Source: Pseudomonas sp. PSKL.D1
GTDB taxonomy: Bacteria; Pseudomonadota; Gammaproteobacteria; Pseudomonadales; Pseudomonadaceae
DNA length: 64,000 nucleotides
Reading direction: 5' to 3'
NCBI RefSeq assembly: GCF_028898945.1
Contig: NZ_CP118607.1
Coordinates: forward strand, 4,264,001 to 4,328,000
Part shown: in pieces, positions 53,764 through 60,669 of the stretch
Layout: each line of letters opens with the position of its first letter
Numbering within the stretch: position 1 is the stretch's first letter
Translations under genes and position numbers: made by a program
The notes under the pieces: model-generated
The model's input: only the letters and a program-made list of their open reading frames with translations
What the model was told of the DNA's origin: nothing
Database searches by the model: none

Positions 53764-55050
53764 ATGGCAGCTTCTGAACAACGGGTCGCAATCGTCATTC
53801 CGGCACGCTTCGGCTCTACCCGCCTGCCGGGTAAACCGCTGGCCGATATTGCTGGCAAGCCAATGGTGCAGCACGTTTACGAGCGTGCGCTTCAAGTGGG
53901 TAACGCACAGGTGGTGGTTGTCGCCACCGATGATGAACGCGTTGCCGAGGCAGTGAAGGGTTTTGGTGGTGTATGCGTGATGACCTCGCCAAACCACCCT
54001 TCCGGCACCGACCGCCTTGCAGAAGTGATGGCGCAGGTTGAGGCGGACATCTACATCAACCTGCAAGGTGATGAACCGCTGGTGCGCCCTGCCGATATCG
54101 AAGCACTGGCAGCCGGCATGCTGGCGGATGCCAGCGTCAATGTGGGCACCCTGTGCCACCCCATCGACGCGCACGAAGCAACCAACCCCAACACCGTGAA
54201 AGTGGTGCTGGCGGGCAATGGCAATGCCCTGTACTTCAGCCGCTCGCCCATCCCCTACCCTCGCGACAGTGAAGCGGCCACTTACCTCAAGCATGTGGGC
54301 GTGTACGCCTACCGCCGCGAAGTGCTGGCCGAGTACGCCAACCTGCCGCAGCCGATGATGGAGCATGCCGAGAAGCTGGAGCAACTGCGCCTGATGGCGG
54401 CGGGTTACTGCATCCGCGCCTACGTAGTCGAGCCAACTGGCCCGGGTGTTGATACACCAGAGTGCCTGGAGCAAGTGCGTGCGCTGATGACTGGCCAAAC
54501 CCCTGCGCCGAAGCCAACGCTGGCGGACATTTGCTTGGTGATTACCGATGTGGATGGCGTGCTGACTGATGGCGGCATCTACTACGACGCGACCGGTGAA
54601 TGCCTCAAGCGCTTCCATGTGCGTGACGGCATGGGCATGCGCTTGCTGGAAGAGAATGGCGTGCGGGTGGCGGTGCTGTCCGGGCGGGATTCGGCGACCC
54701 TGCGCAAGCGTGTGGCGGACCTGGGTGTCACGCTTTGCCAGTTTGGTGTGAAGGACAAGCTTGCGGCGTGTAACCAACTGATGGCCGAGGCTGGGGTTAC
54801 GGCGGAGCAAACGGCCTGCATTGGCGACGACTGTATCGACCTGCCTGCATTTGCGGCTTGCGGGATGGCGTTTGCCGTGGCGGATGCGCCGGTTTACGTC
54901 AAGGCGGCTGCGACGCAAACCCTGACGTCTGCAGGTGGCACTGGAGCGTTCCGCGAGGTGGCTGATGCCATTCTGGTTGCCCAAGGTAAGGAGGCGGTGC
55001 TGGGTAGCGCTGCGGGCTACGCCAAAGTGATGGCGAAGATGGCGCAGTAG
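53764..55050 (+). CDS. Fused KdsB-KdsC: CMP-Kdo synthetase plus Kdo-8-phosphate phosphatase
   Basis: A 428-residue two-domain enzyme. N-terminal domain (1-250) is CMP-Kdo synthetase: VIPARFGSTRLPGKPLADIA, VVATDDERV, INLQGDEPLVRPADIEAL, ADASVNVGTLCHPIDAHEAT and YAYRREVLAEYANLP. C-terminal domain (255-428) is a KdsC-type HAD phosphatase: ITDVDGVLTDGGIYYDATGE (Asp262, Asp264), VRDGMGMRLLEENGVRVAVL, SGRDS and CIGDDCIDLPAFAACGMAFA. These two steps, dephosphorylation of Kdo-8-P and activation with CTP, are consecutive, so the fusion would couple them. The housekeeping versions are separate genes. ATG 53764 follows AAGGACCGTGAAC. A TTG at 53743 is an alternative. Confidence 0.92.
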   Translation: MAASEQRVAIVIPARFGSTRLPGKPLADIAGKPMVQHVYERALQVGNAQVVVVATDDERVAEAVKGFGGVCVMTSPNHPSGTDRLAEVMAQVEADIYINLQGDEPLVRPADIEALAAGMLADASVNVGTLCHPIDAHEATNPNTVKVVLAGNGNALYFSRSPIPYPRDSEAATYLKHVGVYAYRREVLAEYANLPQPMMEHAEKLEQLRLMAAGYCIRAYVVEPTGPGVDTPECLEQVRALMTGQTPAPKPTLADICLVITDVDGVLTDGGIYYDATGECLKRFHVRDGMGMRLLEENGVRVAVLSGRDSATLRKRVADLGVTLCQFGVKDKLAACNQLMAEAGVTAEQTACIGDDCIDLPAFAACGMAFAVADAPVYVKAAATQTLTSAGGTGAFREVADAILVAQGKEAVLGSAAGYAKVMAKMAQ

Positions 55051-55093
55051 CTTGCCTACACCCCGACCATGTTCGGGTTGGAATGCCCCGCAG

Positions 55094-55126
55094 CCGGCCA
55101 AGTGATACCACTTGGCCGGTTTTTTA
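55094..55126 (+). terminator. Strong rho-independent terminator closing the capsule operon
   Basis: An 11-bp perfect stem CCGGCCAAGTG / CACTTGGCCGG with a four-base loop ATAC and a TTTTTT tract. Confidence 0.93.
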
Positions 55127-55287
55127 TAGGGTATTTCCGGCAAGCCGCAAGCCATTTCGGATAATTTTGCACCTTGGAAAATATGCTCACAATTGAAGCT
55201 CAAACAGCAGCCCTCTAACAGGTGACAAGGCACACTCACACCCTTAATGTATGGCCTTCGATATCACTCAGTAAACGGGAGCATCCC

Positions 55288-55584
55288 ATGATTCAATTTG
55301 AAGAGGCCATAGGAGTGGCCAGGGAGAACGTGACAAAGCTCGTAAGAAGCGCAATTAATATTGAGCTGGAGGGCGCGATAATTTCTGATGATGCGAAACA
55401 GTACGAAATCACTTTCAGCTATGACTTGAACACTTCGAATGATAACCCTATCGCCAGCGGCTTCAAGGAAAGCAACCTTAGAACGCTCGCCGATTTGTTG
55501 AGCAAACGCAAAGAATACAAGGTGTTTCTTGTAGACAGCCAATCGGGAAGCTTCAAAGGTTTCAAAAGCCAGAAAGAGGCCTGA
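55288..55584 (+). CDS. Hypothetical protein upstream of PIN-domain gene
   Basis: A 98-residue soluble protein starting MIQFEEAIGVARENVTKLVR. It has beta-rich text (GAIISDDAKQYEITFSYDLN) and a basic C-terminus (GSFKGFKSQKEA). No known domain. ATG 55288 follows GGGAGCATCCC. It is 3 bases upstream of the PIN-domain gene on the same strand, so the two are an operon. The pair is AT-rich. It could be an antitoxin-like partner, but no DNA-binding motif is visible, and this is only context-based. Confidence 0.65.
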   Translation: MIQFEEAIGVARENVTKLVRSAINIELEGAIISDDAKQYEITFSYDLNTSNDNPIASGFKESNLRTLADLLSKRKEYKVFLVDSQSGSFKGFKSQKEA

Positions 55585-55587
55585 CCC

Positions 55588-56058
55588 ATGAGCAATGGCA
55601 AGCTGATAGTCGATACCAACCTACTGCTGCTACTGGTGATTGGCGCTGTAGAAGGTGGTAGGCACATAAAGCGCTCAGGCAGACTTAATGCTTACACCGA
55701 GTCCGACTTTCAAAACATTACCGAAGTGATGAAAGGCTTCAACGACATCTACATCACACCCTACATTGCCACTGAAGTCTCCAATCTTATCGATCTCAGT
55801 GGCCGTGCTTATGAAGCAGCACTGGACATTGCCAGAGCATTATTCAGAAGCTTCAAGAAACTAGATTGCGACATTGATAAAGACTGCGCTCCGTCAATTT
55901 TCCTACGCTACGGGATTACCGATACGTCGCTAACAATTCTCGCCAGTGATTTCACGATATTGACGAATGATTCGAGGCTGCTTGATCCGTTGTATACGGC
56001 ATGCCCGGATAACGTATTGCCCTATGCTTTCGTCAAAGCCAGCCGGTCCAGACGCTGA
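55588..56058 (+). CDS. PIN-domain-like protein
   Basis: A 156-residue protein. The N-terminus KLIVDTNLLLLLVIGAVEGG has the PIN-fold first Asp (VDTN, Asp9). A central acidic Glu is in IATEVSNLIDL, and the C-terminal acidic pair is in YGITDTSLTILASDF and ILTNDSRLLDP. PIN domains are Mg-dependent RNases. The domain is larger than VapC (about 130). It follows the 98-residue gene by 3 bases. A toxin-antitoxin or RNA-processing role is possible, and no sequence recognition is known. It sits between the capsule terminator and the opposing kpsF. Confidence 0.8.
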   Translation: MSNGKLIVDTNLLLLLVIGAVEGGRHIKRSGRLNAYTESDFQNITEVMKGFNDIYITPYIATEVSNLIDLSGRAYEAALDIARALFRSFKKLDCDIDKDCAPSIFLRYGITDTSLTILASDFTILTNDSRLLDPLYTACPDNVLPYAFVKASRSRR

Positions 56059-56103
56059 GCAGTAGCGTTTGGACCAGCCTTGGCCATTTGGCTCTTCAGT
56101 GAA

Positions 56104-57036
56104 TCAGTCGAAAATCTCGACCACCCCGACCACAGCCCCGTCAGCATCCGTCACCGCCAACGCCCGAATCTTGTTATCGAGCATATAAGCCTCAGCCTCC
56201 GAAAGCTGCGCGTCTTCCAGAATGGTATGCGGCGTAGCCGTCATAAACTGCGCAACCGTCTCACCCACCACCGCTTTGTTATCCACCAAAGCACGGCGCA
56301 GGTCACCGTCGGTCACGATGCCAACCAGTTTGTCGTCATCCATCACCACCGTCAGGCCCAAGCGGCTGCGGGTCATCACCAGCAGGCAATCATGGAAGCT
56401 GGTGCTCGGCGAAACCACAGGCGCCGGCGAGTGCATCACGTCACGCACGCGGGTGAGCAGTTTGCGGCCGAGGCTGCCGCCGGGGTGGTAGCGTGCGAAG
56501 TCCATGGGTTTGAACTGGATGGCTTCGATCAGCGCTACGGCCAGTGCGTCGCCCATGGCCATGGTGGCCAGGGTGGAGGTGGTAGGTGCCAGGTTGTTCG
56601 GGCAGACCTCGCGCTCTACCGAGATGTCCAGCCAGATGTCTGCGTGCTTGGCCAGCGTGGACTTGCCGTTGCCGGTCATGGCGATGATTTTGTTGCCGAA
56701 CGAGCGCAGGCTTGGGATGAGCTTGATCAGCTCTTCGGTTTCGCCGCTGTAGCTGATGAGAATCAGCACGTCGATGGGCTTGAGCATGCCGAGGTCGCCG
56801 TGGAAGGCTTCGGCGGGGTGCAGGAAGAAGCTTGGGGTGCCGGTGGAGGCGAAGGTGGCAACCATCTTCTGGCCGATGAGGCCGGATTTGCCCATGCCGC
56901 AAACGACGGTGCGGCCTTGGCAGCCGAGGATGAGTTCTACAGCGCTCTGGAACTCGCCGTCGAGGCGGTCGGCGAGGTGGGTTACGGCCTGTGCCTGGGC
57001 GATTAGGGCTTCTTTGGCGATGGTGAGGTGATTCAT
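56104..57036 (-). CDS. kpsF: Arabinose-5-phosphate isomerase KpsF/KdsD type
   Basis: A 310-residue sugar isomerase that interconverts ribulose-5-phosphate and arabinose-5-phosphate, the entry to Kdo synthesis. N-terminal SIS domain (1-195): VVCGMGKSGLIGQKMVATFA, ISYSGETEELIKLIPSLRSF and NNLAPTTSTLATMAMGDALA. Two C-terminal CBS domains (200-310): TPHTILEDAQLSEAEAYML and VTDADGAVVGVVEIFD. ATG 57036 is the conserved MNHLTIAKEALIAQ start. The frame to 57372 reads through a repeat. It is divergent from nothing nearby and convergent with the PIN gene. A separate housekeeping KdsD is likely elsewhere. Confidence 0.94.
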   Translation of the reverse strand: MNHLTIAKEALIAQAQAVTHLADRLDGEFQSAVELILGCQGRTVVCGMGKSGLIGQKMVATFASTGTPSFFLHPAEAFHGDLGMLKPIDVLILISYSGETEELIKLIPSLRSFGNKIIAMTGNGKSTLAKHADIWLDISVEREVCPNNLAPTTSTLATMAMGDALAVALIEAIQFKPMDFARYHPGGSLGRKLLTRVRDVMHSPAPVVSPSTSFHDCLLVMTRSRLGLTVVMDDDKLVGIVTDGDLRRALVDNKAVVGETVAQFMTATPHTILEDAQLSEAEAYMLDNKIRALAVTDADGAVVGVVEIFD

Positions 57037-57160
57037 TTTCGTCCCTGACGACAGCAATAAATGCGAAGCGGCGAATGTTACGGTTTTTGGGTGGTGAAGC
57101 AAAGCGGTGGTGGGTGGGTTTGGGCGGTTTGTGACCGGTGGGTTTTGGACGGGGCCTTGG

Positions 57161-57210
57161 GTGTGGCACCGGCTTTGCAGGTGATCGCGGATGAATCCGC
57201 TCTCATGGAA
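57161..57210. repeat. Single REP half-element
   Basis: GGCACCGGCTTTGCAGGTGATCGCGGATGAATCC, one unit of the composite seen at 11241 and 39640, without its mirror partner. The rest of the 57037-57242 gap holds no gene. Confidence 0.65.
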
Positions 57211-57242
57211 CTGCACATAACGTATTGAACTAGCAGGGGACA

Positions 57243-57360
57243 TGTGGGAGCGGCCTTGTGTCGCGAAAGGGCTGCGAAGCAGCCCCGGCAATTTATGCTT
57301 TTGTGCCGACATTTCGGGGCTGCTTTGCAGCCCTTTCGCGACACAAGGCCGCTCCCACAG
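57243..57360. repeat. Second-family long palindrome
   Basis: TGTGGGAGCGGCCTTGTGTC ... GACACAAGGCCGCTCCCACA with inner GGGCTGCGAAGCAGCCCCGG, 118 bp. Frames across it in both strands are artefacts. Confidence 0.88.
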
Positions 57361-57461
57361 GATGCGCGACACACATGCGGCCCCAGTTCTTTCTGCGACA
57401 GCGCAGCCCGGATGGGCTGGGTAATTTCCTACAGGGGGCGCGGCGATGCCGCTCGGTGAGT

Positions 57462-57784
57462 ATTCCTGCGTGATCCTCGGACATTTCCTACAAGTCTGGG
57501 GTGGAGGTAACGATTGCAGGGAAATATCCTACGGCATCTGTCGACAGGCGTCTGATTGTTCCGGGGAAGCCCGCCCTTTAGGCTTTTGCAGGTCGCTGGT
57601 GGTTCAGCGATCGGGTGTGGAAACCCGTACAAGCATTTTGGATTCTGTCGTTAATGGCGGCTGTACGCGGGAGGCCTCGTGCCTACCGAGTTTTCCTGAA
57701 TGCACTCGGGTTTCCACCCCGCGTACCGCTGCCACCCTTCCTGTGGAACGGAGGGGTGGCGTGCATAAGCGTTCAGGAGTTGCT
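57462..57784 (+). ncRNA. Structured leader, copy A, before DUF6124/DUF3077-like genes
   Basis: About 323 nt with no convincing protein. Closely matches copy B at 59017-59338. Blocks: TTTCCTAC repeats, TCGCTG-loop-CAGCGA hairpin (57593-57610), GTGGAAACCC (57617-57626) complementary to GGGTTTCCAC (57708-57717), and GTACGCGGG (57663-57671) complementary to CCCGCGTAC (57718-57726). The two helices cross, so a pseudoknot is possible. A GCCACCC ... GGGGTGGC hairpin precedes the RBS. Sense-strand frames change between copies by indels, which argues for RNA rather than protein. Confidence 0.6.
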
Positions 57785-58066
57785 ATGAAAAAGATCGTCC
57801 CCGATCCCCCTCACCTTTTCGAATTACCCACCGGTAAATCCCTCTCCAACGCCATCAGCGAAGGCATCGTTCCGATGGAGCACGTGCTGGCCAACGCCGC
57901 CCACTACCTGATGTTCGCCTACAGCGACTGCCGCGCGGCCCTGCATCATTTGAACGAAGAAAGCGCCCCCGAAACGCTGATGAGCGGCCTGCGCGCCATC
58001 CAGATTGCCTGGGGGCAGGTGGATGCGCTGGAGATGGCAGTGCAGCGGACTACCGAACTGCAATGA
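57785..58066 (+). CDS. DUF6124-like small protein, copy A
   Basis: A 93-residue protein starting MKKIVPDPPHLFELPTGKSL, with NAISEGIVPMEHVLANAAHY and AALHHLNEESAPETLMSGLR. This resembles the DUF6124-type proteins abundant in pseudomonads. Helical and soluble. ATG 57785 has CAGGAG upstream. Its last codon overlaps an ATG of the next gene (ATGA) but that gene's likely start is 15 bases later. Nearly identical to the copy at 59339. Function unknown. Family name is from memory and should be confirmed. Confidence 0.75.
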   Translation: MKKIVPDPPHLFELPTGKSLSNAISEGIVPMEHVLANAAHYLMFAYSDCRAALHHLNEESAPETLMSGLRAIQIAWGQVDALEMAVQRTTELQ

Positions 58067-58080
58067 ACAGGGGTGGCAAC

Positions 58081-58353
58081 ATGAGTAATGACGAAAACAA
58101 ACCCGCCACCACTGTTGGCAAAACCCAGTTTTACCAAGGGCCGGGGCTTAGCCAGCCGCTGTTTTGCATTGCGCCGGGCATCCCTTGCCAGCATGCGCGG
58201 GAACAGGCCTCGGAATTGCTGGGGTATGTGCGGGACATGATCTTGACCGGGGTAATGGAAGAAGACCCGCAGTTGCTCTGGGCTTCACATTATTTGAGCG
58301 CGATGGCCAAGGCGTTGCTGGATGATGCTGAGTTGGGGATGAAGAAAGGGTAA
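58081..58353 (+). CDS. DUF3077-like small protein, copy A
   Basis: A 90-residue protein starting MSNDENKPATTVGKTQFYQG. The core PLFCIAPGIPCQHAREQASE and YVRDMILTGVMEEDPQLLWA fit the DUF3077 family of pseudomonads, of unknown function. ATG 58081 follows GGGGTGGCAAC. ATG 58063, which overlaps the previous stop, is an alternative. Paralogue at 59635 differs at a handful of residues (e.g. start MITDEDIPATTVGKT). Confidence 0.75.
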   Translation: MSNDENKPATTVGKTQFYQGPGLSQPLFCIAPGIPCQHAREQASELLGYVRDMILTGVMEEDPQLLWASHYLSAMAKALLDDAELGMKKG

Positions 58354-58377
58354 TGGTGTTTGCTGCTTGGGGCGCTC

Positions 58378-58596
58378 CTACACCAAGCCCTTCGGCTGAA
58401 TGACCACAACGTCCGTGGCTTCTAACTCGCCGGTTATGCCCACCTTGGGTTCGTAATGCACTTGCTGCCCAACCTTCAGCGTCCGTGTGCCAGACCTGAG
58501 GCCCATGGGCAGCACCCACAGTTCTTTGCCGTGTGGCACGCTGATCGAGCCACAATGTTTTACTTCATCGAAGTACTTCACCGTTCCGATAGGCAT
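58378..58596 (-). CDS. Cold-shock-domain-like protein with degenerate RNP1
   Basis: A 72-residue OB-fold protein starting MPIGTVKYFDEVKHCGSISV. The strand order matches a cold-shock domain, but RNP1, usually KGFGFI, is KHCGSISV, and RNP2 (VFVH) is LWVLPM. Aromatic RNA-binding residues are therefore largely missing, and nucleic-acid binding is doubtful. ATG 58596 lies inside the last 19 bases of the upstream CSD gene (58578-58596 overlap), so the two are translated together. Function unknown. Confidence 0.7.
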   Translation of the reverse strand: MPIGTVKYFDEVKHCGSISVPHGKELWVLPMGLRSGTRTLKVGQQVHYEPKVGITGELEATDVVVIQPKGLV

Positions 58597-58874
58597 GCGT
58601 GCACCTGGGCATTGCGGACGTCTGCTGCTTGCAGGCCTTTGTACCAAGGCACTATCTCAAAACACACCCACTGCCCTGGCTTCAGAACCCTGGGTTCTAT
58701 CTGGATGGCGGTGTATTGCACGAAGATATCTTCGTAACCTTCGCTCGGTGCGATAAATCCAAAGCCTTTGGCGGCATCAAACATTTTTACTTGCCCGTTA
58801 GCCACGATTTCCACCTCGGTTGGTGCTCCTTCTGGCCTATCTTCGCCAAGTGTGAATAACCGCGAAACTGGCAT
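58578..58874 (-). CDS. Cold-shock-domain protein
   Basis: A 98-residue protein with a leader (SRLFTLGEDRPEGAPTEVEI) and a cold-shock domain at about 28-95. QVKMFDAAKGFGFIAPSEGY carries RNP1 (KGFGFI), and EDIFVQYTAI carries RNP2. It could bind single-stranded RNA. ATG 58874 was used. A TTG at 58937 would add 21 residues. It overlaps the degenerate CSD gene by 19 bases. The pair sits exactly between the two copies of the leader-plus-two-gene unit. Confidence 0.78.
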   Translation of the reverse strand: MPVSRLFTLGEDRPEGAPTEVEIVANGQVKMFDAAKGFGFIAPSEGYEDIFVQYTAIQIEPRVLKPGQWVCFEIVPWYKGLQAADVRNAQVHACLSER

Positions 58875-58946
58875 TTTTATCAGGTTGACTAACGCGGGCG
58901 TGTTTATGGGAACGTCGAACTGCGGCCTGTAGTGCAACGCGGGGGT

Positions 58947-58988
58947 GGCACCGGCTTTGCCGGTGATCGCGGCTGAAGCCGCTCCTAC
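58947..58988. repeat. Single REP half-element, GGCTGAAGCC variant
   Basis: GGCACCGGCTTTGCCGGTGATCGCGGCTGAAGCC followed by GCTCCTACAC, without its mirror. It is just upstream of leader copy B. Confidence 0.7.
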
Positions 58989-59016
58989 ACGAGATGGGGT
59001 TGAGTTATTGGCGAGG

Positions 59017-59338
59017 ATTCCTGCGATGGCCTCAGACGTTTCCTACAGGCTTGGGGTGGAGGTATCGATGGCAGGGAAATATCCTACGGCGTCTGTCGAT
59101 AGGCGTCTGATTGTTACGGGGAAGCCAGGCCTCTAGGATTTCCGGGTCGCTGGTGGTTCAGCGATCGGGGTGTGGAAACCTTGTGCAGTACATATGGTTG
59201 CCGTCGATATGACAGCTGTACGCGGGAGGCCTTCTGGCCTACCGGGTTTGCCATATGCCTGGTTTTCCACCCCGTGTGCAGCTGTCACCCTAATGTGTGG
59301 AAACGGATGGGTGGCACTTAATCAATATGGTGCCAACT
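59017..59338 (+). ncRNA. Structured leader, copy B
   Basis: About 322 nt aligned with copy A over its length. The crossing helices are preserved with sequence changes. GTGGAAACC (59172-59180) pairs with GGTTTTCCAC (59261-59270). GCTGTACGCGGG (59215-59226) pairs over 12 bp with CCCGTGTGCAGC (59271-59282), two of them G-U where copy A has G-C and A-U. The GGCC-TTCT-GGCC hairpin here corresponds to AGGC-loop-GCCT in A. This pattern of paired changes supports RNA structure. Confidence 0.6.
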
Positions 59339-59620
59339 ATGAAAAAGATCGTCCCCGATCCCCCTCACCTTTTCGAACTACCCACCGGTAAATCCCTCTC
59401 CAACGCCATCAGCGAAGGCATCGTGCCGATGGAGCACGTGCTGGCCAACGCCGCCCACTACCTGATGTTCGCCTACAGCGATTGCCGCATGGCCCTGCAT
59501 CATCTGAACGAAGAAAGCGCACCCGAAACGCTGATGAGCGGCCTGCGTGCCATCCAGATTGCCTGGGGGCAGGTGGATGCGCTGGAGATGGCGGTGCAGC
59601 GGACTACCGAACTGCAATGA
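59339..59620 (+). CDS. DUF6124-like small protein, copy B
   Basis: A 93-residue paralogue nearly identical to that at 57785, differing by a single visible residue (CRMALHH for CRAALHH). No clear RBS precedes ATG 59339. An in-frame ATG at 59327 (MVPTMKK) is an alternative. Cotranscribed with the DUF3077-like gene copy B 14 bases downstream. Function unknown. Confidence 0.72.
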   Translation: MKKIVPDPPHLFELPTGKSLSNAISEGIVPMEHVLANAAHYLMFAYSDCRMALHHLNEESAPETLMSGLRAIQIAWGQVDALEMAVQRTTELQ

Positions 59621-59634
59621 ACGGGGGTGGCAAC

Positions 59635-59907
59635 ATGATTACTGACGAGGACATACCTGCCACCACTGTCGGCAAAACCCAGTTTTACCAAGGGCCGGGG
59701 ATGAGCCAGCCGCTGTTTTGCATTGCGCCGGGCATCCCTTGCCAGCATGCGCGGGAACAGGCCTCGGAATTGCTGGGGTATGTGCGGGACATGATCTTGA
59801 CCGGGGTAATGGAAGAAGACCAGCAATTGCTCTGGGCTTCGCATTATTTAAGCGCGATGGCCAAGGCGTTGCTGGATGATGCGGAGTTGGGGATGAAAAC
59901 AGGGTAA
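59635..59907 (+). CDS. DUF3077-like small protein, copy B
   Basis: A 90-residue paralogue of the 58081 gene. The N-terminus MITDEDIPATTVGKTQFYQG diverges, and the rest is almost identical. ATG 59635 follows GGGGGTGGCAAC. The gene ends shortly before the convergent higA-like gene. Confidence 0.75.
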   Translation: MITDEDIPATTVGKTQFYQGPGMSQPLFCIAPGIPCQHAREQASELLGYVRDMILTGVMEEDQQLLWASHYLSAMAKALLDDAELGMKTG

Positions 59908-59973
59908 AGCGCCTGCATTGGTGTTTGCTGCATGGGCGCCGCTTGCGCGGCGCATCGCGGCGGCGATCAGGCG

Positions 59974-60378
59974 TCAGCCAAGGAACACATCAGGATTGAC
60001 ACCGAAGCGGTCCGCCAGCGCCCGGATCTGGCGAACGTTGAGTTTGCGCTTGCCCGACAGCAGCTGGGAGACGGTCGACTGGCTACCGACCTCGGGCAGG
60101 TCGCGCTGGCTGACCCCGTGCTCATCCATCAGGGAACGCAGCACCCCAATACCGGAGGCCTCGGGGATGGGAAAGTGCTTCTTATCGAAGTCGCTGATCA
60201 GGTTGGCCATGCACTGCACCAAGCCATCCAGCGGGTGCCCTTCGTCATAACCGGTAATCTCTTGCAGCTCGTCGAGCGTAGCCACCAGCTTGTCGTAGGC
60301 AGCCTCATCTTTTGGCGGGCTGAGCAGAGGCGCCACGAAGGCCCAGTGGTCGATGGCAGTTTTTACCAGAGTACTCAT
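59974..60378 (-). CDS. higA: HigA-family antitoxin (orphan)
   Basis: A 134-residue protein of the E. coli YgjM-type HigA family. The N-terminal region (1-75) reads DHWAFVAPLLSPPKDEAAYD and EITGYDEGHPLDGLVQCMAN. The C-terminal XRE helix-turn-helix (78-134) has LRSLMDEHGVSQRDLPEVGS, LLSGKRKLNVRQIRALADRF. It would bind the operator at 60455-60470 and neutralise HigB. The toxin gene that should precede it is only a 15-codon remnant, so the antitoxin is now orphan. ATG 60378 has GAGGATTGAAT upstream. Confidence 0.88.
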   Translation of the reverse strand: MSTLVKTAIDHWAFVAPLLSPPKDEAAYDKLVATLDELQEITGYDEGHPLDGLVQCMANLISDFDKKHFPIPEASGIGVLRSLMDEHGVSQRDLPEVGSQSTVSQLLSGKRKLNVRQIRALADRFGVNPDVFLG

Positions 60379-60387
60379 ATTCAATCC

Positions 60388-60435
60388 TCACTTGGCCACC
60401 ACTTCCACGATGCGCTTGTCTGTCACCATGCGCAT
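60388..60435 (-). pseudogene. higB: Truncated higB toxin remnant, 15 codons
   Basis: ATG 60435 (after AAGGAGCTTGC) starts MRMVTDKRIVEVVAK and stops at TGA 60388, 9 bases before the higA ATG. The 15 residues align with the start of HigB toxins (MHLITQKALKDAAEKY in E. coli), sharing M, T, K, K and the hydrophobic pattern. A full HigB is about 100 residues, so the body is deleted while the promoter, RBS and antitoxin remain. Confidence 0.65.
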
Positions 60436-60454
60436 GCAAGCTCCTTGATTCGTT

Positions 60455-60470
60455 TTTGCAATTTAGCAAA
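60455..60470. promoter_or_regulatory. Palindrome upstream of higBA remnant, likely HigA operator
   Basis: TTTGC-AATTTA-GCAAA, a 5-bp inverted repeat with a 6-base centre, 20 bases upstream of the higB remnant ATG on the minus strand. Autoregulation by the antitoxin is the usual arrangement. The following stretch to 60669 has no gene, and holds only a REP fragment near 60625 (TGTAGGAGCGGCCG). Confidence 0.5.
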
Positions 60471-60669
60471 GGCTACAGTTGATCTCGGGTGATTGAAAAT
60501 TCGGATACAAGGCGGGCAAGTGTCGCACGCTGACGACCAGTTGTTACCGACCTGTGCCCGTCGCGGCTGTCCAACGTTGCGGTGGACCCGCACTCATAGA
60601 ACAAATGTGATTTCACGATGCGTCTGTAGGAGCGGCCGAGGCTCTCAGCGAGATAGGCGGTTTGGCCAG

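Noticed and set aside
55288..56058. Canonical VapBC toxin-antitoxin pair
   Set aside because: The PIN protein is longer than VapC and the upstream protein has no VapB-like DNA-binding motif, so I report it only as a PIN-containing module.
57242..57473. Short frames across the second-family palindrome at 57243
   Set aside because: They are translations of a dispersed repeat, present on both strands, and have no family support.
57446..58066. 206-codon frame from 57446 extending through the leader into the DUF6124-like gene
   Set aside because: The corresponding frame is not preserved in copy B because of indels, and the region is better explained as structured RNA. The RBS CAGGAG fits ATG 57785.
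60600..60660. REP element near 60625
   Set aside because: Only a fragment of the core (TGTAGGAGCGGCCG) is present, with no mirror unit.
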